A DNA stretch of 9,793 bases from Lachnospiraceae bacterium (GCA_021153325.1 JAGKTQ010000047.1:1-9793); one strand, 5' to 3'. Shown: positions 1-5,836, numbered from the stretch's first letter. Made by a program: numbers and translations. The notes: generated by a model from the sequence alone, not told the origin.

Positions 1-682
1 GCCATTTATTCGTTAAAACAGCATCAATCTTATCCCCAATATTTTTATCTTTGGTCAGAATTTTACGGTTTTCAACCTTTTTTACAATCTGGTTTACATA
101 GTCAAAACGCTTACGATCAGCCTCTTCAACTACCTTTTTATCTGTTAAGTCAATATCACCTTGCGTATAAGGTGCTTTCTGTGTAGTATTTGCTCTGGCT
201 ACAGCCGCCTCAATCACTGCTTTTAATCCATCTGCAGAAGTAGAAACAGTTTTCACTACTGGACAACCAAGTGTTTCGGATAACGCAACTTCATCAATCT
301 TCGTTTCTTTTTTCTCATTGATATCACTCTTATTCAAAGCAACAACAACAGGAATACCTAACTCCAAGAGCTGTGTTGTAAAGAAAAGGCTACGGCTTAA
401 ATTAGTTGCATCCACGATATTGATAATAACATCTGGATTTTCCTTTCTTACGTAAGCACTTGTGATGCTCTCTTCACTTGTGAATGGAGACATAGAATAA
501 GCTCCCGGAAGATCAACAGCGATCAACTGCTTATTTCCTGCATAGTAAGCCTTTTTAATTGGATGCTCTTTCTTGTCAACAGTTACGCCTGCCCAGTTAC
601 CAACTCTTTCATTACGACCGGTCAAGGCATTATACATTGTGGTTTTACCGGAATTCGGATTACCAGTTAATGCAATTCTCAT
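1..682 (-). CDS. feoB: Ferrous iron transport protein B, N-terminal part (cut by window edge)
   Basis: FeoB is the inner-membrane ferrous iron transporter with a cytoplasmic G-protein domain at its N-terminus. Only the first 227 codons are inside the window; the gene runs off the left edge, just where the membrane part should begin. All GTPase motifs are visible: the P-loop GNPNSGKTT at residues 8-16, the G3 motif DLPGAY near 57, the G4 motif NKSD near 119, and a G5-like STSADG near 150. These are followed by the helical GDI-like segment ending in a VLTNKW sequence. The ATG at 682 is preceded by an AGGAGG ribosome site 9 bases upstream. It lies 119 bases downstream of feoA, in the usual feoA-feoB order. 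The start and identity are secure; the transport domain cannot be assessed. Confidence 0.97.
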   Translation of the reverse strand, partial: MRIALTGNPNSGKTTMYNALTGRNERVGNWAGVTVDKKEHPIKKAYYAGNKQLIAVDLPGAYSMSPFTSEESITSAYVRKENPDVIINIVDATNLSRSLFFTTQLLELGIPVVVALNKSDINEKKETKIDEVALSETLGCPVVKTVSTSADGLKAVIEAAVARANTTQKAPYTQGDIDLTDKKVVEEADRKRFDYVNQIVKKVENRKILTKDKNIGDKIDAVLTNKW

Positions 683-747
683 TTTGTTTTCCTCCTCGTG
701 TATTTAACTTATATGAACCCTTTCGGAATAAGTTTTCGTAATTAGAA

Positions 748-763
748 GTTAGCATTTACTAAC
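748..763. promoter_or_regulatory. GTTAG-N6-CTAAC inverted repeat between feoA and feoB
   Basis: A perfect 5-bp-arm inverted repeat with a 6-base spacer sits 66 bases upstream of the feoB start. Read on the minus strand it agrees with the palindrome at the feoA promoter at 13 of 16 positions. It may be a second binding site for the same metal-responsive repressor, acting on feoB. It could also be a chance hairpin, since no clear promoter accompanies it. Confidence 0.4.
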
Positions 764-771
764 CTTTGAAC

Positions 772-794
772 AAAAAACAATCAGCAGATTGCTT
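772..794 (-). terminator. Weak hairpin with T-run between feoA and feoB
   Basis: On the minus strand, an 8-bp stem (AAGCAATC with GATTGTTT, one G-T pair) closes a 4-base loop and is followed by further Ts. It begins only 8 bases after the feoA stop. It looks like a weak intrinsic terminator or attenuator that would lower feoB relative to feoA. It is A/T-rich and its strength is uncertain; an RNA-stabilising hairpin is the alternative. Confidence 0.4.
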
Positions 795-801
795 TCCGGC
801 T

Positions 802-1014
802 TTAAATAATAATAGCCTCGGCTAACTGATTGTCGATATTATACCTTCCGTCCTTAATAGACACTACACAGCCACCGTTTAAATGGGAGACTACTGTGAT
901 TGCTTCTCCGCTGTAACAGCCAAGAGAAAACAAAAAGGAATTTAACTCATCGTCATCAGTATCTATCTGCTGAATGATGTATTCTTTACCTTCTATAGCA
1001 TCTTTTAAACTCAT
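802..1014 (-). CDS. feoA: Ferrous iron transport protein A (FeoA, SH3-like)
   Basis: A small (70-residue) cytoplasmic protein of the FeoA family, an SH3-like fold that acts with the FeoB transporter in ferrous iron uptake. The sequence shows the family pattern: an opening MSLKDAIEG, a central FLFSLGCYSGEAITVV corresponding to the usual 'alGl..G..v.v' segment, then a glycine pair and a C-terminal beta strand. I chose the ATG at 1014 because it has a GGTGG ribosome site 5 bases upstream and gives the normal FeoA N-terminus. An upstream in-frame TTG at 1047 would add 11 residues but has no better ribosome site. The gene is the first of the feoA-feoB operon and follows a strong promoter with a palindrome at the transcription start. 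Confidence 0.9.
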   Translation of the reverse strand: MSLKDAIEGKEYIIQQIDTDDDELNSFLFSLGCYSGEAITVVSHLNGGCVVSIKDGRYNIDNQLAEAIII

Positions 1015-1048
1015 ATGTACCACCGTCTGTTCTTTATTATTTGACAAT

Positions 1049-1064
1049 GTTAGTAAAAATTATC
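1049..1064. promoter_or_regulatory. Third, degenerate GTTAG-type site in the feoA leader
   Basis: The plus strand reads GTTAGTAAA followed by a degenerate right half. Against the minus-strand reading of the 748-763 palindrome it matches 12 of 16 bases, including the first 9 in a row. It lies between the promoter palindrome and the feoA start. It may be a weak accessory operator; it is too degenerate to call alone. Confidence 0.25.
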
Positions 1065-1083
1065 TGTAAATGCCTTTGTCACT

Positions 1084-1103
1084 TGGTTAGTAGTTTCTAA
1101 CCA
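1084..1103. promoter_or_regulatory. Probable operator of the feo operon (20-bp palindrome)
   Basis: Perfect 7-bp arms (TGGTTAG and CTAACCA) are separated by 6 bases. The site begins about 8 bases downstream of the -10 box, so it covers the expected transcription start of feoA. A bound protein would block initiation, which is the expected arrangement for iron-repressed feo genes. The GGTTAG/CTAACC halves resemble half-sites of the DtxR/IdeR family, although the spacing differs from the classical DtxR box. No regulator gene is visible here, so its identity is inference. Confidence 0.6.
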
Positions 1104-1110
1104 TTTTTAG

Positions 1111-1138
1111 ATTATACTCATGATGGCAGGTTTGTCAA
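1111..1138 (-). promoter_or_regulatory. Sigma-70 type promoter of feoA-feoB
   Basis: On the minus strand the -35 box is a perfect TTGACA (1138-1133) and the -10 box a perfect TATAAT (1116-1111), with a 16-base spacer. Transcription should start near 1104, giving a leader of about 90 bases before the feoA ATG. A promoter this close to consensus would need tight repression, which fits the palindrome at the start site. Confidence 0.85.
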
Positions 1139-1243
1139 CCCCTTTTTCCAAAAATTAACTGTAGCATATTATAAGTTTCGATTTTAATAATATGATGCTA
1201 TTTTAATATATTTTAAAAAGTTTTTTTATCAACTTTATCCGAA

Positions 1244-1416
1244 TTATTTATATTCGGCATACAACGCAGGAAGTCATATGCAGACCTTTTTCTGTCTGCT
1301 TAAAAATATGTGCCATCATCCATTTTGGTGTATCCAACCTCTGTTTGCAAATCAGGATTCGACAACACCTCATTTTTGCACGCAAGCGTTGTTTTTGTAA
1401 TCTGACTTTTATTCAA
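1244..1416 (-). pseudogene. Remnant of a DAPG-hydrolase-like gene
   Basis: A 38-codon frame starts at TTG 1416, where TTGA overlaps the stop codon of the upstream hydrolase gene, and ends at TAA 1300. It includes a stretch reading NPDLQTEVGYTKMDDGTYF, which I recognise as resembling the N-terminus of DAPG (2,4-diacetylphloroglucinol) hydrolase-family proteins. Further on, in other frames, come GLHMTSC and finally LPALYAEYK before a TAA at 1244, resembling the C-terminal end of the same family. The middle appears deleted. The overlap suggests it was once translationally coupled to the hydrolase as the last gene of that operon. The family match is from memory and rests on short segments. The rest of the gap, about 1139-1243, is A/T-rich with no gene. 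Confidence 0.4.
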
Positions 1417-2375
1417 TATTTTTTCATCATTTTATCAAGAATTTTCAAAGCCTTAATAAAATGCCGTGGTTTTTCAAAATGAATATCGTGCCCACATCTT
1501 ACGACTTTTCTTTTTCCATTTTTGAGAAAACTCATGACTCTATCGGCAGATTCGTCAGAATTGGCAGCCCATAAAACACCGTCTTTACCATATTTCGTTT
1601 TGGCTTTCAGATATACTACAGGGCATTGTATGAACTTCAATATTTCATCCTGACTCACGCCTTCAAACCATTCTCCCGTATAAAAACTTTCAGCAAACTG
1701 GTCATCAAACTTATCCATATAGACAAATCCATGGAACGATTTTGCAGAAACTTTATTTAATGTTGGGATTCTTCCAGGGTTCTCTTTCCGTTTCTCTCTT
1801 GCTTCTTCTGCAAGATTATGCGCCCAATCTTTTCCAAAATAGTTCTGTCCGAGATAATTGTAAATATATCCATGCTCCAGATAATAAACCATATACTCTG
1901 TTTCCTCAGCTTGATTTAAAAATTCATGAAAAACCTGAAAGCTATCCTTATATACAAAAGTATTTTCAAATTCTCCCGGCTGTACATTAAAAAAGGGTGG
2001 ATCTTCAAGAAGTAAGCCTTTTATAAATTGTGGAATTTTTCCTGCTACATAAGCCGCAAGTATTCCTCCCGAAGAATGTCCGCTTATTACACAAGCTTGC
2101 CCTATCTCAACCTGAATAAATTCTGCTATTGCATCACCGATTATATGACAACGATACAAATCGGCATTTTTCTCACTATCCCCATGTCCAAAGCAATCTA
2201 TAAGGTATAGTATATAATCGGAACTTAGTTTTTTTAAAACAGGCTCATAATCTTGTCCACACATACCCTGACCATGTATAAGCACCAAGGGAACTTTGCC
2301 TGCATCCCGAATAATCTTATAATGCAGTTTGGCACCCATTTTGGTGTAAAAATCATTGCTAGATTCACTGTACAT
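1413..2375 (-). CDS. Alpha/beta-fold hydrolase
   Basis: A 320-residue alpha/beta hydrolase without signal peptide or membrane segment, so presumably cytoplasmic. The oxyanion-hole strand LVLIHGQG is at 30-37. A GHGDSE turn at 64-68 follows the next strand. The nucleophile elbow GHSSGG lies at 99-104 with Ser101. The C-terminal GHDIHFEKP motif near 295-303 supplies the catalytic His (probably His296). An acidic residue between 265 and 280 is the likely third member, but I cannot place it. Residues about 125-240 form an extended cap. A substrate cannot be predicted; a carboxylesterase, C-C hydrolase or lactonase role is possible. The ATG at 2375 has AGGAGG 11 bases upstream. The gene lies 71 bases after the flavoprotein gene on the same strand, so co-transcription is likely. 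Confidence 0.88.
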   Translation of the reverse strand: MYSESSNDFYTKMGAKLHYKIIRDAGKVPLVLIHGQGMCGQDYEPVLKKLSSDYILYLIDCFGHGDSEKNADLYRCHIIGDAIAEFIQVEIGQACVISGHSSGGILAAYVAGKIPQFIKGLLLEDPPFFNVQPGEFENTFVYKDSFQVFHEFLNQAEETEYMVYYLEHGYIYNYLGQNYFGKDWAHNLAEEAREKRKENPGRIPTLNKVSAKSFHGFVYMDKFDDQFAESFYTGEWFEGVSQDEILKFIQCPVVYLKAKTKYGKDGVLWAANSDESADRVMSFLKNGKRKVVRCGHDIHFEKPRHFIKALKILDKMMKKY

Positions 2376-2446
2376 AGACTTGCATTCCTCCTACGACTTT
2401 CAATAAACGCATGCTTTCACTCTCCACGTGCTACTGAAATTTCCCA

Positions 2447-3139
2447 TCATTTTTTCCAAGGTTTCTTTCCGTTTGTCCAGCCCCTTTCCTTCCAGTAATT
2501 TGCATCTGCTTCATTAAAGCCTTTTTTCTGCACCATTGACATGATACTGAAAAACGCTCTCGTTTTTATAGTAGGTTTTACCTTGCCAGCACGGGAGGAA
2601 ATCTTTTTTGCAAGCGAATCTGTCTTCTTTTCTATTTTACTTTTTATTTTCGGCTTTACCATTTCCCATCTTGTTTCCATAACTGCAACCCCAAGCTTAT
2701 ATGTACGGGCACAACCCCAGAAAAATGTACTGTCAGCCATATCCTTTATCGTACTGCTCATACCTGCACCTGCAGCCGTCGAAATACATACCGCCTGTTT
2801 TGAAAACATTTTTTCTTCGGGACGATGAACCATATATCTGTATCCGTAATGATCAAGAAATGACTTCATTGCACCTGTAACATGCATAACATACACCGGA
2901 CTCGCAAGAATAATTACATCAGCGTCGTCCAATGCTACAGTTAATGGCTTTAATTTTTCATAATCGGGACAACAACTCTCCTCCTTCATAAAACAGGTGG
3001 TACAACCTTTACAGCAACAATCAAAATCCTTCGGCAAAAAAAATTCCGTAACCTCTCCGCCCAACTTGTCGCAAAGCTGCTTTGCTATATTATAGGTAGA
3101 GCCTTTGTGGCTCTGTCCGTGTATAACAGTAATTTTCAT
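2447..3139 (-). CDS. Cysteine-rich NAD(P)H-dependent FMN flavoprotein (flavodoxin fold)
   Basis: A 230-residue flavodoxin-like oxidoreductase. The FMN phosphate-binding loop is the GQSHKGSTYNIA segment at 8-19 after the first beta strand. A cysteine cluster at 41-57 (Cys41, 42, 43, 46, 49, 56, 57) is of the kind seen in iron-sulfur flavoproteins, where four cysteines hold a 4Fe-4S cluster. The flavin-contacting segment SPVYVMHVTGAMKSFLDH follows near 100-117. The C-terminal 70 residues are Lys-rich and end in WTNGKKPWKK. It probably transfers electrons from NAD(P)H to an unknown acceptor in the cytoplasm; such proteins often accompany small hydrolase genes in clostridia. The ATG at 3139 has AAAGGAG 7 bases upstream. 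Whether a true iron-sulfur cluster is present cannot be told from sequence alone. Confidence 0.85.
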   Translation of the reverse strand: MKITVIHGQSHKGSTYNIAKQLCDKLGGEVTEFFLPKDFDCCCKGCTTCFMKEESCCPDYEKLKPLTVALDDADVIILASPVYVMHVTGAMKSFLDHYGYRYMVHRPEEKMFSKQAVCISTAAGAGMSSTIKDMADSTFFWGCARTYKLGVAVMETRWEMVKPKIKSKIEKKTDSLAKKISSRAGKVKPTIKTRAFFSIMSMVQKKGFNEADANYWKERGWTNGKKPWKK

Positions 3140-3230
3140 TATTTTTCTCCTTTAACTTAACCTATAAAATTAACCCATCCCGCTATATTCAAATTGATAC
3201 CGGCAATCGTGTACATGCTTATCTCTTGGT

Positions 3231-3374
3231 CTATTTTAACAGTTTATTCCAACCTTCCAAAATCACGGCATGTCCCTCGATATACTTCTTACGAAACAAA
3301 TTAGCAGTTTCTAAATTAGCCACTATGTCATCCGAATATTCCGTACCTATTTGCACATATTTGTGTGCTTCATC
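3231..3374 (-). pseudogene. Short gene remnant, family not recognised
   Basis: A 47-codon open stretch bounded by TAA on the upstream side and TAG at 3231 reads like real protein (EAHKYVQIGTEYSDDIVANL near its start, EGWNKLLK at its end). It has no good start codon or ribosome site, and I do not recognise it. Another frame continues past the stop with IDQEISMYTIAGINLN and ends at TAA near 3157, so the original gene may have continued through a frameshift. I see nothing else in the 273-base gap 3140-3412 apart from the ribosome site of the flavoprotein gene. Confidence 0.3.
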
Positions 3375-3412
3375 TTACAATATAGCTTTTCAATTTTCTC
3401 TATTTACCATTT

Positions 3413-4012
3413 TTACTCTACTACCACAGCCTCTCTGGGATTATCGGGATTGTACATCACCTTCACATGCGCACCATAAACTCTGGTCAATTGCCCTTTA
3501 AAAGTCGTCCCCAAATTCATATTTGCTCTAATAATCTGGGGATCAGATGAACTTTCTTTTTCCATATTTCGGGCTACAGCATAAGAAACACGTACCTGAT
3601 ATTTCAAACCATTCACCTCATACTCCGCCAAAGGAAGATGCATCTTATTAACCTGAACAGCAGATACTCCTACAATAACGCCTGTAGTCATTGCAGTAAA
3701 TTTTTCCGTTTTTTTCTTTGTACCAAAATTATCAAAAATGTTAAATACTCCCAAAACTTTCTCTCCTAGCAAATTTATTATACATCTCCAATGCGGAGCA
3801 TCACTATCATCCGCCCAATACTCATCCATTGAAACAATCTTATCATTTACAATTTTAGCAAATGAAGTTACATGAAATGAGTCACTTTTATCCTTAGGAT
3901 ATACATTAGCAACCGTTACAAGTAAATCACCCATTTCATCTATTCTTTCAACTACTCCATCCCCATCTAAAGTACGATTAGGCATCATCGAATCCGTATT
4001 TGCTTGTAGCAA
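3413..4012 (-). CDS. NTF2/SnoaL-like C-terminal fragment joined to DUF3592-like domain
   Basis: One continuous frame of about 199 codons holds two unlike parts. Residues about 8-76 look like the second half of a SnoaL/NTF2-like protein (HVTSFAKIVNDKIVSMDEYW, then DDSDAPHWR, the usual family ending). The first half of that fold is missing. Residues about 105-199 resemble a DUF3592-like domain (TTGVIVGVS, EVNGLKYQVRVSY, VMYNPDNPREAVVVE). The frame begins at a TTG (4012) 3 bases after the TfoX-N stop, with no clear ribosome site. A second TTG at 3754 (residue 87) has AGGAGAG 6 bases upstream and would give a natural 113-residue DUF3592-like protein, so the upstream part may be an untranslated remnant. 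Function is unknown either way. It is probably cytoplasmic; no signal peptide or membrane helix is seen. Confidence 0.6.
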   Translation of the reverse strand: MLQANTDSMMPNRTLDGDGVVERIDEMGDLLVTVANVYPKDKSDSFHVTSFAKIVNDKIVSMDEYWADDSDAPHWRCIINLLGEKVLGVFNIFDNFGTKKKTEKFTAMTTGVIVGVSAVQVNKMHLPLAEYEVNGLKYQVRVSYAVARNMEKESSSDPQIIRANMNLGTTFKGQLTRVYGAHVKVMYNPDNPREAVVVE

Positions 4013-4014
4013 AA

Positions 4015-4329
4015 TTATTTCTTTTTCTTTGGCATAGGAAGTTCATCATACATAGCATTAAACAGTTGCGTCAAGAAATTCTTATTATCAACATCATCGA
4101 CCAACAGCATTTGTTTTGCTCCTTCGTAAGGTAATTCATAAGTTGCATCAGGCATAAGTGAAGTTGCTGATTTAACAGGCTTTACAAGCAATCTATCATC
4201 ATAAATACCACCAACAATCTTTCCGTGATAGTAAATGATATATTCTCCCATCATAGCTCTATATGATACCTCTTCCAATTCAGATAACTGTTCTAATATG
4301 AAATCTAAATACACTTTGCTCGATGCCAT
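4015..4329 (-). CDS. TfoX N-terminal domain protein
   Basis: A 104-residue stand-alone TfoX/Sxy N-terminal domain. The family features are visible: the N-terminal helix with LEQLSEL, then EEVSYRAMMGEYIIYYHGKI with its 'mfGey' core, then GGIYDDRLLVKPV and a C-terminal helical part ending in a lysine tail. In gamma-proteobacteria the longer TfoX/Sxy controls competence. The short Firmicute proteins are common but their role is not established, so I would not infer competence control. I chose the ATG at 4329 because it has CGGAGG 5 bases upstream and starts with the usual short lead-in; longer in-frame starts run into the upstream hydrolase gene. It follows that hydrolase by 31 bases and is probably co-transcribed with it. 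Confidence 0.85.
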   Translation of the reverse strand: MASSKVYLDFILEQLSELEEVSYRAMMGEYIIYYHGKIVGGIYDDRLLVKPVKSATSLMPDATYELPYEGAKQMLLVDDVDNKNFLTQLFNAMYDELPMPKKKK

Positions 4330-4332
4330 ATT

Positions 4333-4352
4333 AACCTCCGTAGAATTCAAAT
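4333..4352. repeat. 20-bp direct repeat, copy 1 (TfoX-N gene leader)
   Basis: Identical over 20 bp to 5124-5143. It carries the ribosome site of the TfoX-N gene (minus strand: TTGAATTCTACGGAGG). Both copies lie in the same orientation just upstream of a start codon. Confidence 0.85.
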
Positions 4353-4360
4353 CTTTCTCT

Positions 4361-5116
4361 CTATTTATCAAATATCTTATCCAATTCCGCAATCATAATC
4401 TCCGGATTAAACAATGCATTTTCGCAATGAAATTTACCTTTGAAACATTTCACAGTTGTATTTGGATAATATTTCCTTACATACTTGGCGGATTTCTTTG
4501 CAAGCATCTCATTAGCCGCTGTTCCGTGAAAGAAATATACCACTGTATCAGGAGTATTTATGCTCTGGCTTAATTTAAAATCAGCGATGTCATCTATACT
4601 ATTTTCTACCGTTACATCTGACATATTATCAAGTACTTCCAAAAAATATTCCAAATTATCTTCTGAAATAATTACCTTTGTAGCCTGCTCCACTGTTTTC
4701 TTATCGCGCTCTTGCGATTTATGAGTAATATCCACATAGAATTTCTTCATAAATCCCTTCATAACTGCATTATAGGACACTAATGGCGAACCATCAAAAA
4801 TTACTTTATTAAAGGACAATCTATTATTTTGCCACAAAGTTGCAGTTAGTACACCACCCATCGACATTCCATACACCGCATATATTTCTTTCCCATAACG
4901 AGAAAGAATATAATCCTCAATTTCCTTTGCATCAGATGCAAAGGAAATAAAATCTTCTTTAACCTCTGGGTTATGTCCCGACATAATCGGCACTATGATA
5001 TGAAACTTGTCTTTATAGTATTCTATATATTTATTCCACACCTGCCAAGGGCATTGAAAACCATGTATCAGAATGATTTTTCTTTTACTTTCATCACCAA
5101 ATTCAAGAATTTTCAT
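4361..5116 (-). CDS. Alpha/beta-fold hydrolase
   Basis: A 251-residue cytoplasmic alpha/beta hydrolase, shorter than and not closely similar to the one at 1413-2375. The oxyanion-hole motif ILIHGFQCPW is at 15-24. The nucleophile elbow GMSMGG is at 83-88 with Ser85. The likely catalytic histidine is His230 in GKFHCENAL near the C-terminus. The usual acidic residue after the strand VVYFFHG near 195 is not obvious: the sequence continues TAANEM, leaving only a glutamate close by. The protein may therefore be a divergent serine hydrolase or use a shifted acid. The ATG at 5116 has ACGGAGG 9 bases upstream inside a duplicated leader. The TfoX-N gene follows 31 bases downstream. The substrate is unknown. 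Confidence 0.86.
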   Translation of the reverse strand: MKILEFGDESKRKIILIHGFQCPWQVWNKYIEYYKDKFHIIVPIMSGHNPEVKEDFISFASDAKEIEDYILSRYGKEIYAVYGMSMGGVLTATLWQNNRLSFNKVIFDGSPLVSYNAVMKGFMKKFYVDITHKSQERDKKTVEQATKVIISEDNLEYFLEVLDNMSDVTVENSIDDIADFKLSQSINTPDTVVYFFHGTAANEMLAKKSAKYVRKYYPNTTVKCFKGKFHCENALFNPEIMIAELDKIFDK

Positions 5117-5123
5117 ATCACAA

Positions 5124-5143
5124 AACCTCCGTAGAATTCAAAT
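5124..5143. repeat. 20-bp direct repeat, copy 2 (hydrolase gene leader)
   Basis: Exact copy of 4333-4352, containing the ribosome site of the 5116-4361 hydrolase. The minus strand upstream adds AAAGCATGCG, also found at the matching place before the other hydrolase (2409-2418), so the leader family has a third, diverged member there. Confidence 0.85.
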
Positions 5144-5163
5144 AATCGCATGCTTTGATAAAA

Positions 5164-5481
5164 TTACACGCCACGAAGTCGTGCTTCAATATCCGATGCA
5201 GTATATAAAACATCGGTTACAATAACTTTATCCGCACGAATCGTATAAAATACAGACTAATTATCCACAATCATCCGTCGTAATTCCATCTGTTTTTCTG
5301 GTTCCGAATCCATAATTCTATAACGCTGTGGAAACGTATCCAAGGTTAATATCTCATCGGCAATCCGATTGTATTACCCTATTGCATTCTCAGGAGAAAG
5401 TAGTTCTAACGCAATATAATTGTATATATCTTCCATATCCTGTAATGCTTCTTTTGTAATTTCTACTTTATATTGCTCCAT
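5164..5481 (-). pseudogene. RelE/ParE-family toxin gene with two nonsense codons
   Basis: The 106-codon frame starts at ATG 5481, overlapping the antitoxin stop (TAATG), and ends at TAA 5164. Its translation has the RelE/ParE toxin pattern: MEQYKVEITKEALQDMEDIY at the start, then LTLDTFPQRYRIM, ELRRMIVDN, and SVFYTIRADKVIVTDVLY before the end. Two stops interrupt it: TAA at codon 36 (5376-5374, where family members often have Q or another codon before YNRI) and TAG at codon 75 (5259-5257, where an aromatic residue would be expected in VDN-Y-SVFY). The frame is otherwise intact, without frameshift, so inactivation looks recent. An intact RelE-like toxin would cut mRNA at the ribosome, or, if ParE-like, poison gyrase. 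As written it can give only a 35-residue peptide. Confidence 0.85.
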
Positions 5482-5783
5482 TAGTGCCTCTCTCTAAATG
5501 CTGCAAATGCGCTCGCTGCATCTTCAACATTTCCTTTTTCTATATCCGCATAACCTTTTTCCAGTTTTTGATGTATCTGTTCCACAGACATCATGTCTGC
5601 GTTTACTGTACTGGCAGCTTTTGGCAAAACAACAGAAAACGGAATTCCACCCACCAATGATATTTGTTTCAAGTACATATCGATTGCTGTAGCCATTGGT
5701 ATTCCTAATTGTGCTAACACGCTTTCTGCATTCTCTTTCACATCCGGATTTACTCTTAAATTTAATGTTGCTGTTTTTCCCAT
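5481..5783 (-). CDS. RelB/DinJ-family antitoxin
   Basis: A 100-residue antitoxin of the RelB/DinJ family. The N-terminal GKTATLNLRVNPDVKENAE is the ribbon-helix-helix DNA-binding start, followed by a helix (SVLAQLGIPMATAIDMYLKQ) that completes it, the typical GGIPFSVVLP turn, and a C-terminal helical tail (about 62-100) that would wrap the toxin. I chose ATG 5783 because GGAGGT lies 7 bases upstream and family members begin M-x-K-T-A; an ATG at 5798 would add 5 residues but has a poorer context. The stop codon overlaps the toxin start, the usual translational coupling. A perfect 19-bp palindrome upstream is the likely autoregulatory operator. The antitoxin is intact while its toxin is broken. 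Confidence 0.9.
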   Translation of the reverse strand: MGKTATLNLRVNPDVKENAESVLAQLGIPMATAIDMYLKQISLVGGIPFSVVLPKAASTVNADMMSVEQIHQKLEKGYADIEKGNVEDAASAFAAFRERH

Positions 5784-5806
5784 TATATGCACCTCCATTT
5801 TTCTTC

Positions 5807-5835
5807 ATCGTAACGCAATTTGCGTTACAAATCAA
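5807..5835 (-). promoter_or_regulatory. Candidate promoter of the relBE-type locus
   Basis: On the minus strand, TTGATT (5835-5830) and TACGAT (5812-5807) are separated by 17 bases, and the palindrome fills the spacer. Each box matches consensus at 4 of 6 positions. The short leader (about 17 bases) would begin just ahead of the ribosome site. It is supported mainly by position and by the operator overlap. Confidence 0.45.
5810..5828. promoter_or_regulatory. Perfect 19-bp palindrome, probable antitoxin operator
   Basis: GTAACGCAA and TTGCGTTAC flank one central base with no mismatch. It lies 27 bases upstream of the antitoxin start and between the candidate -35 and -10 boxes. Ribbon-helix-helix antitoxins repress their own operon by binding such palindromes, so this is the natural operator here. 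Confidence 0.75.
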
Positions 5836-5836
5836 T

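Noticed and set aside
802..1047. Longer FeoA starting at TTG 1047
   Set aside because: The ATG at 1014 has a better-placed ribosome site and gives the normal family N-terminus.
1280..1299. GCAGAC/GTCTGC inverted repeat as terminator of the hydrolase operon
   Set aside because: The stem is only 6 bp with an 8-base loop and no T-run on either side; likely chance within the remnant.
4015..4329. TfoX-N protein as evidence of a natural competence system
   Set aside because: Only the short N-terminal domain is present, no competence genes are nearby, and the short Firmicute proteins have no established competence role.
5164..5481. Stop-codon reassignment (TAA/TAG read as amino acids) rescuing the toxin
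   Set aside because: Neighbouring genes end normally at TAA, TAG and TGA, and both stops fall in a dispensable toxin, so nonsense mutation is simpler.
5524..5835. 103-codon minus-strand frame overlapping the antitoxin
   Set aside because: It is a shifted shadow of the antitoxin gene with Asn/Lys/Arg-rich meaningless composition.
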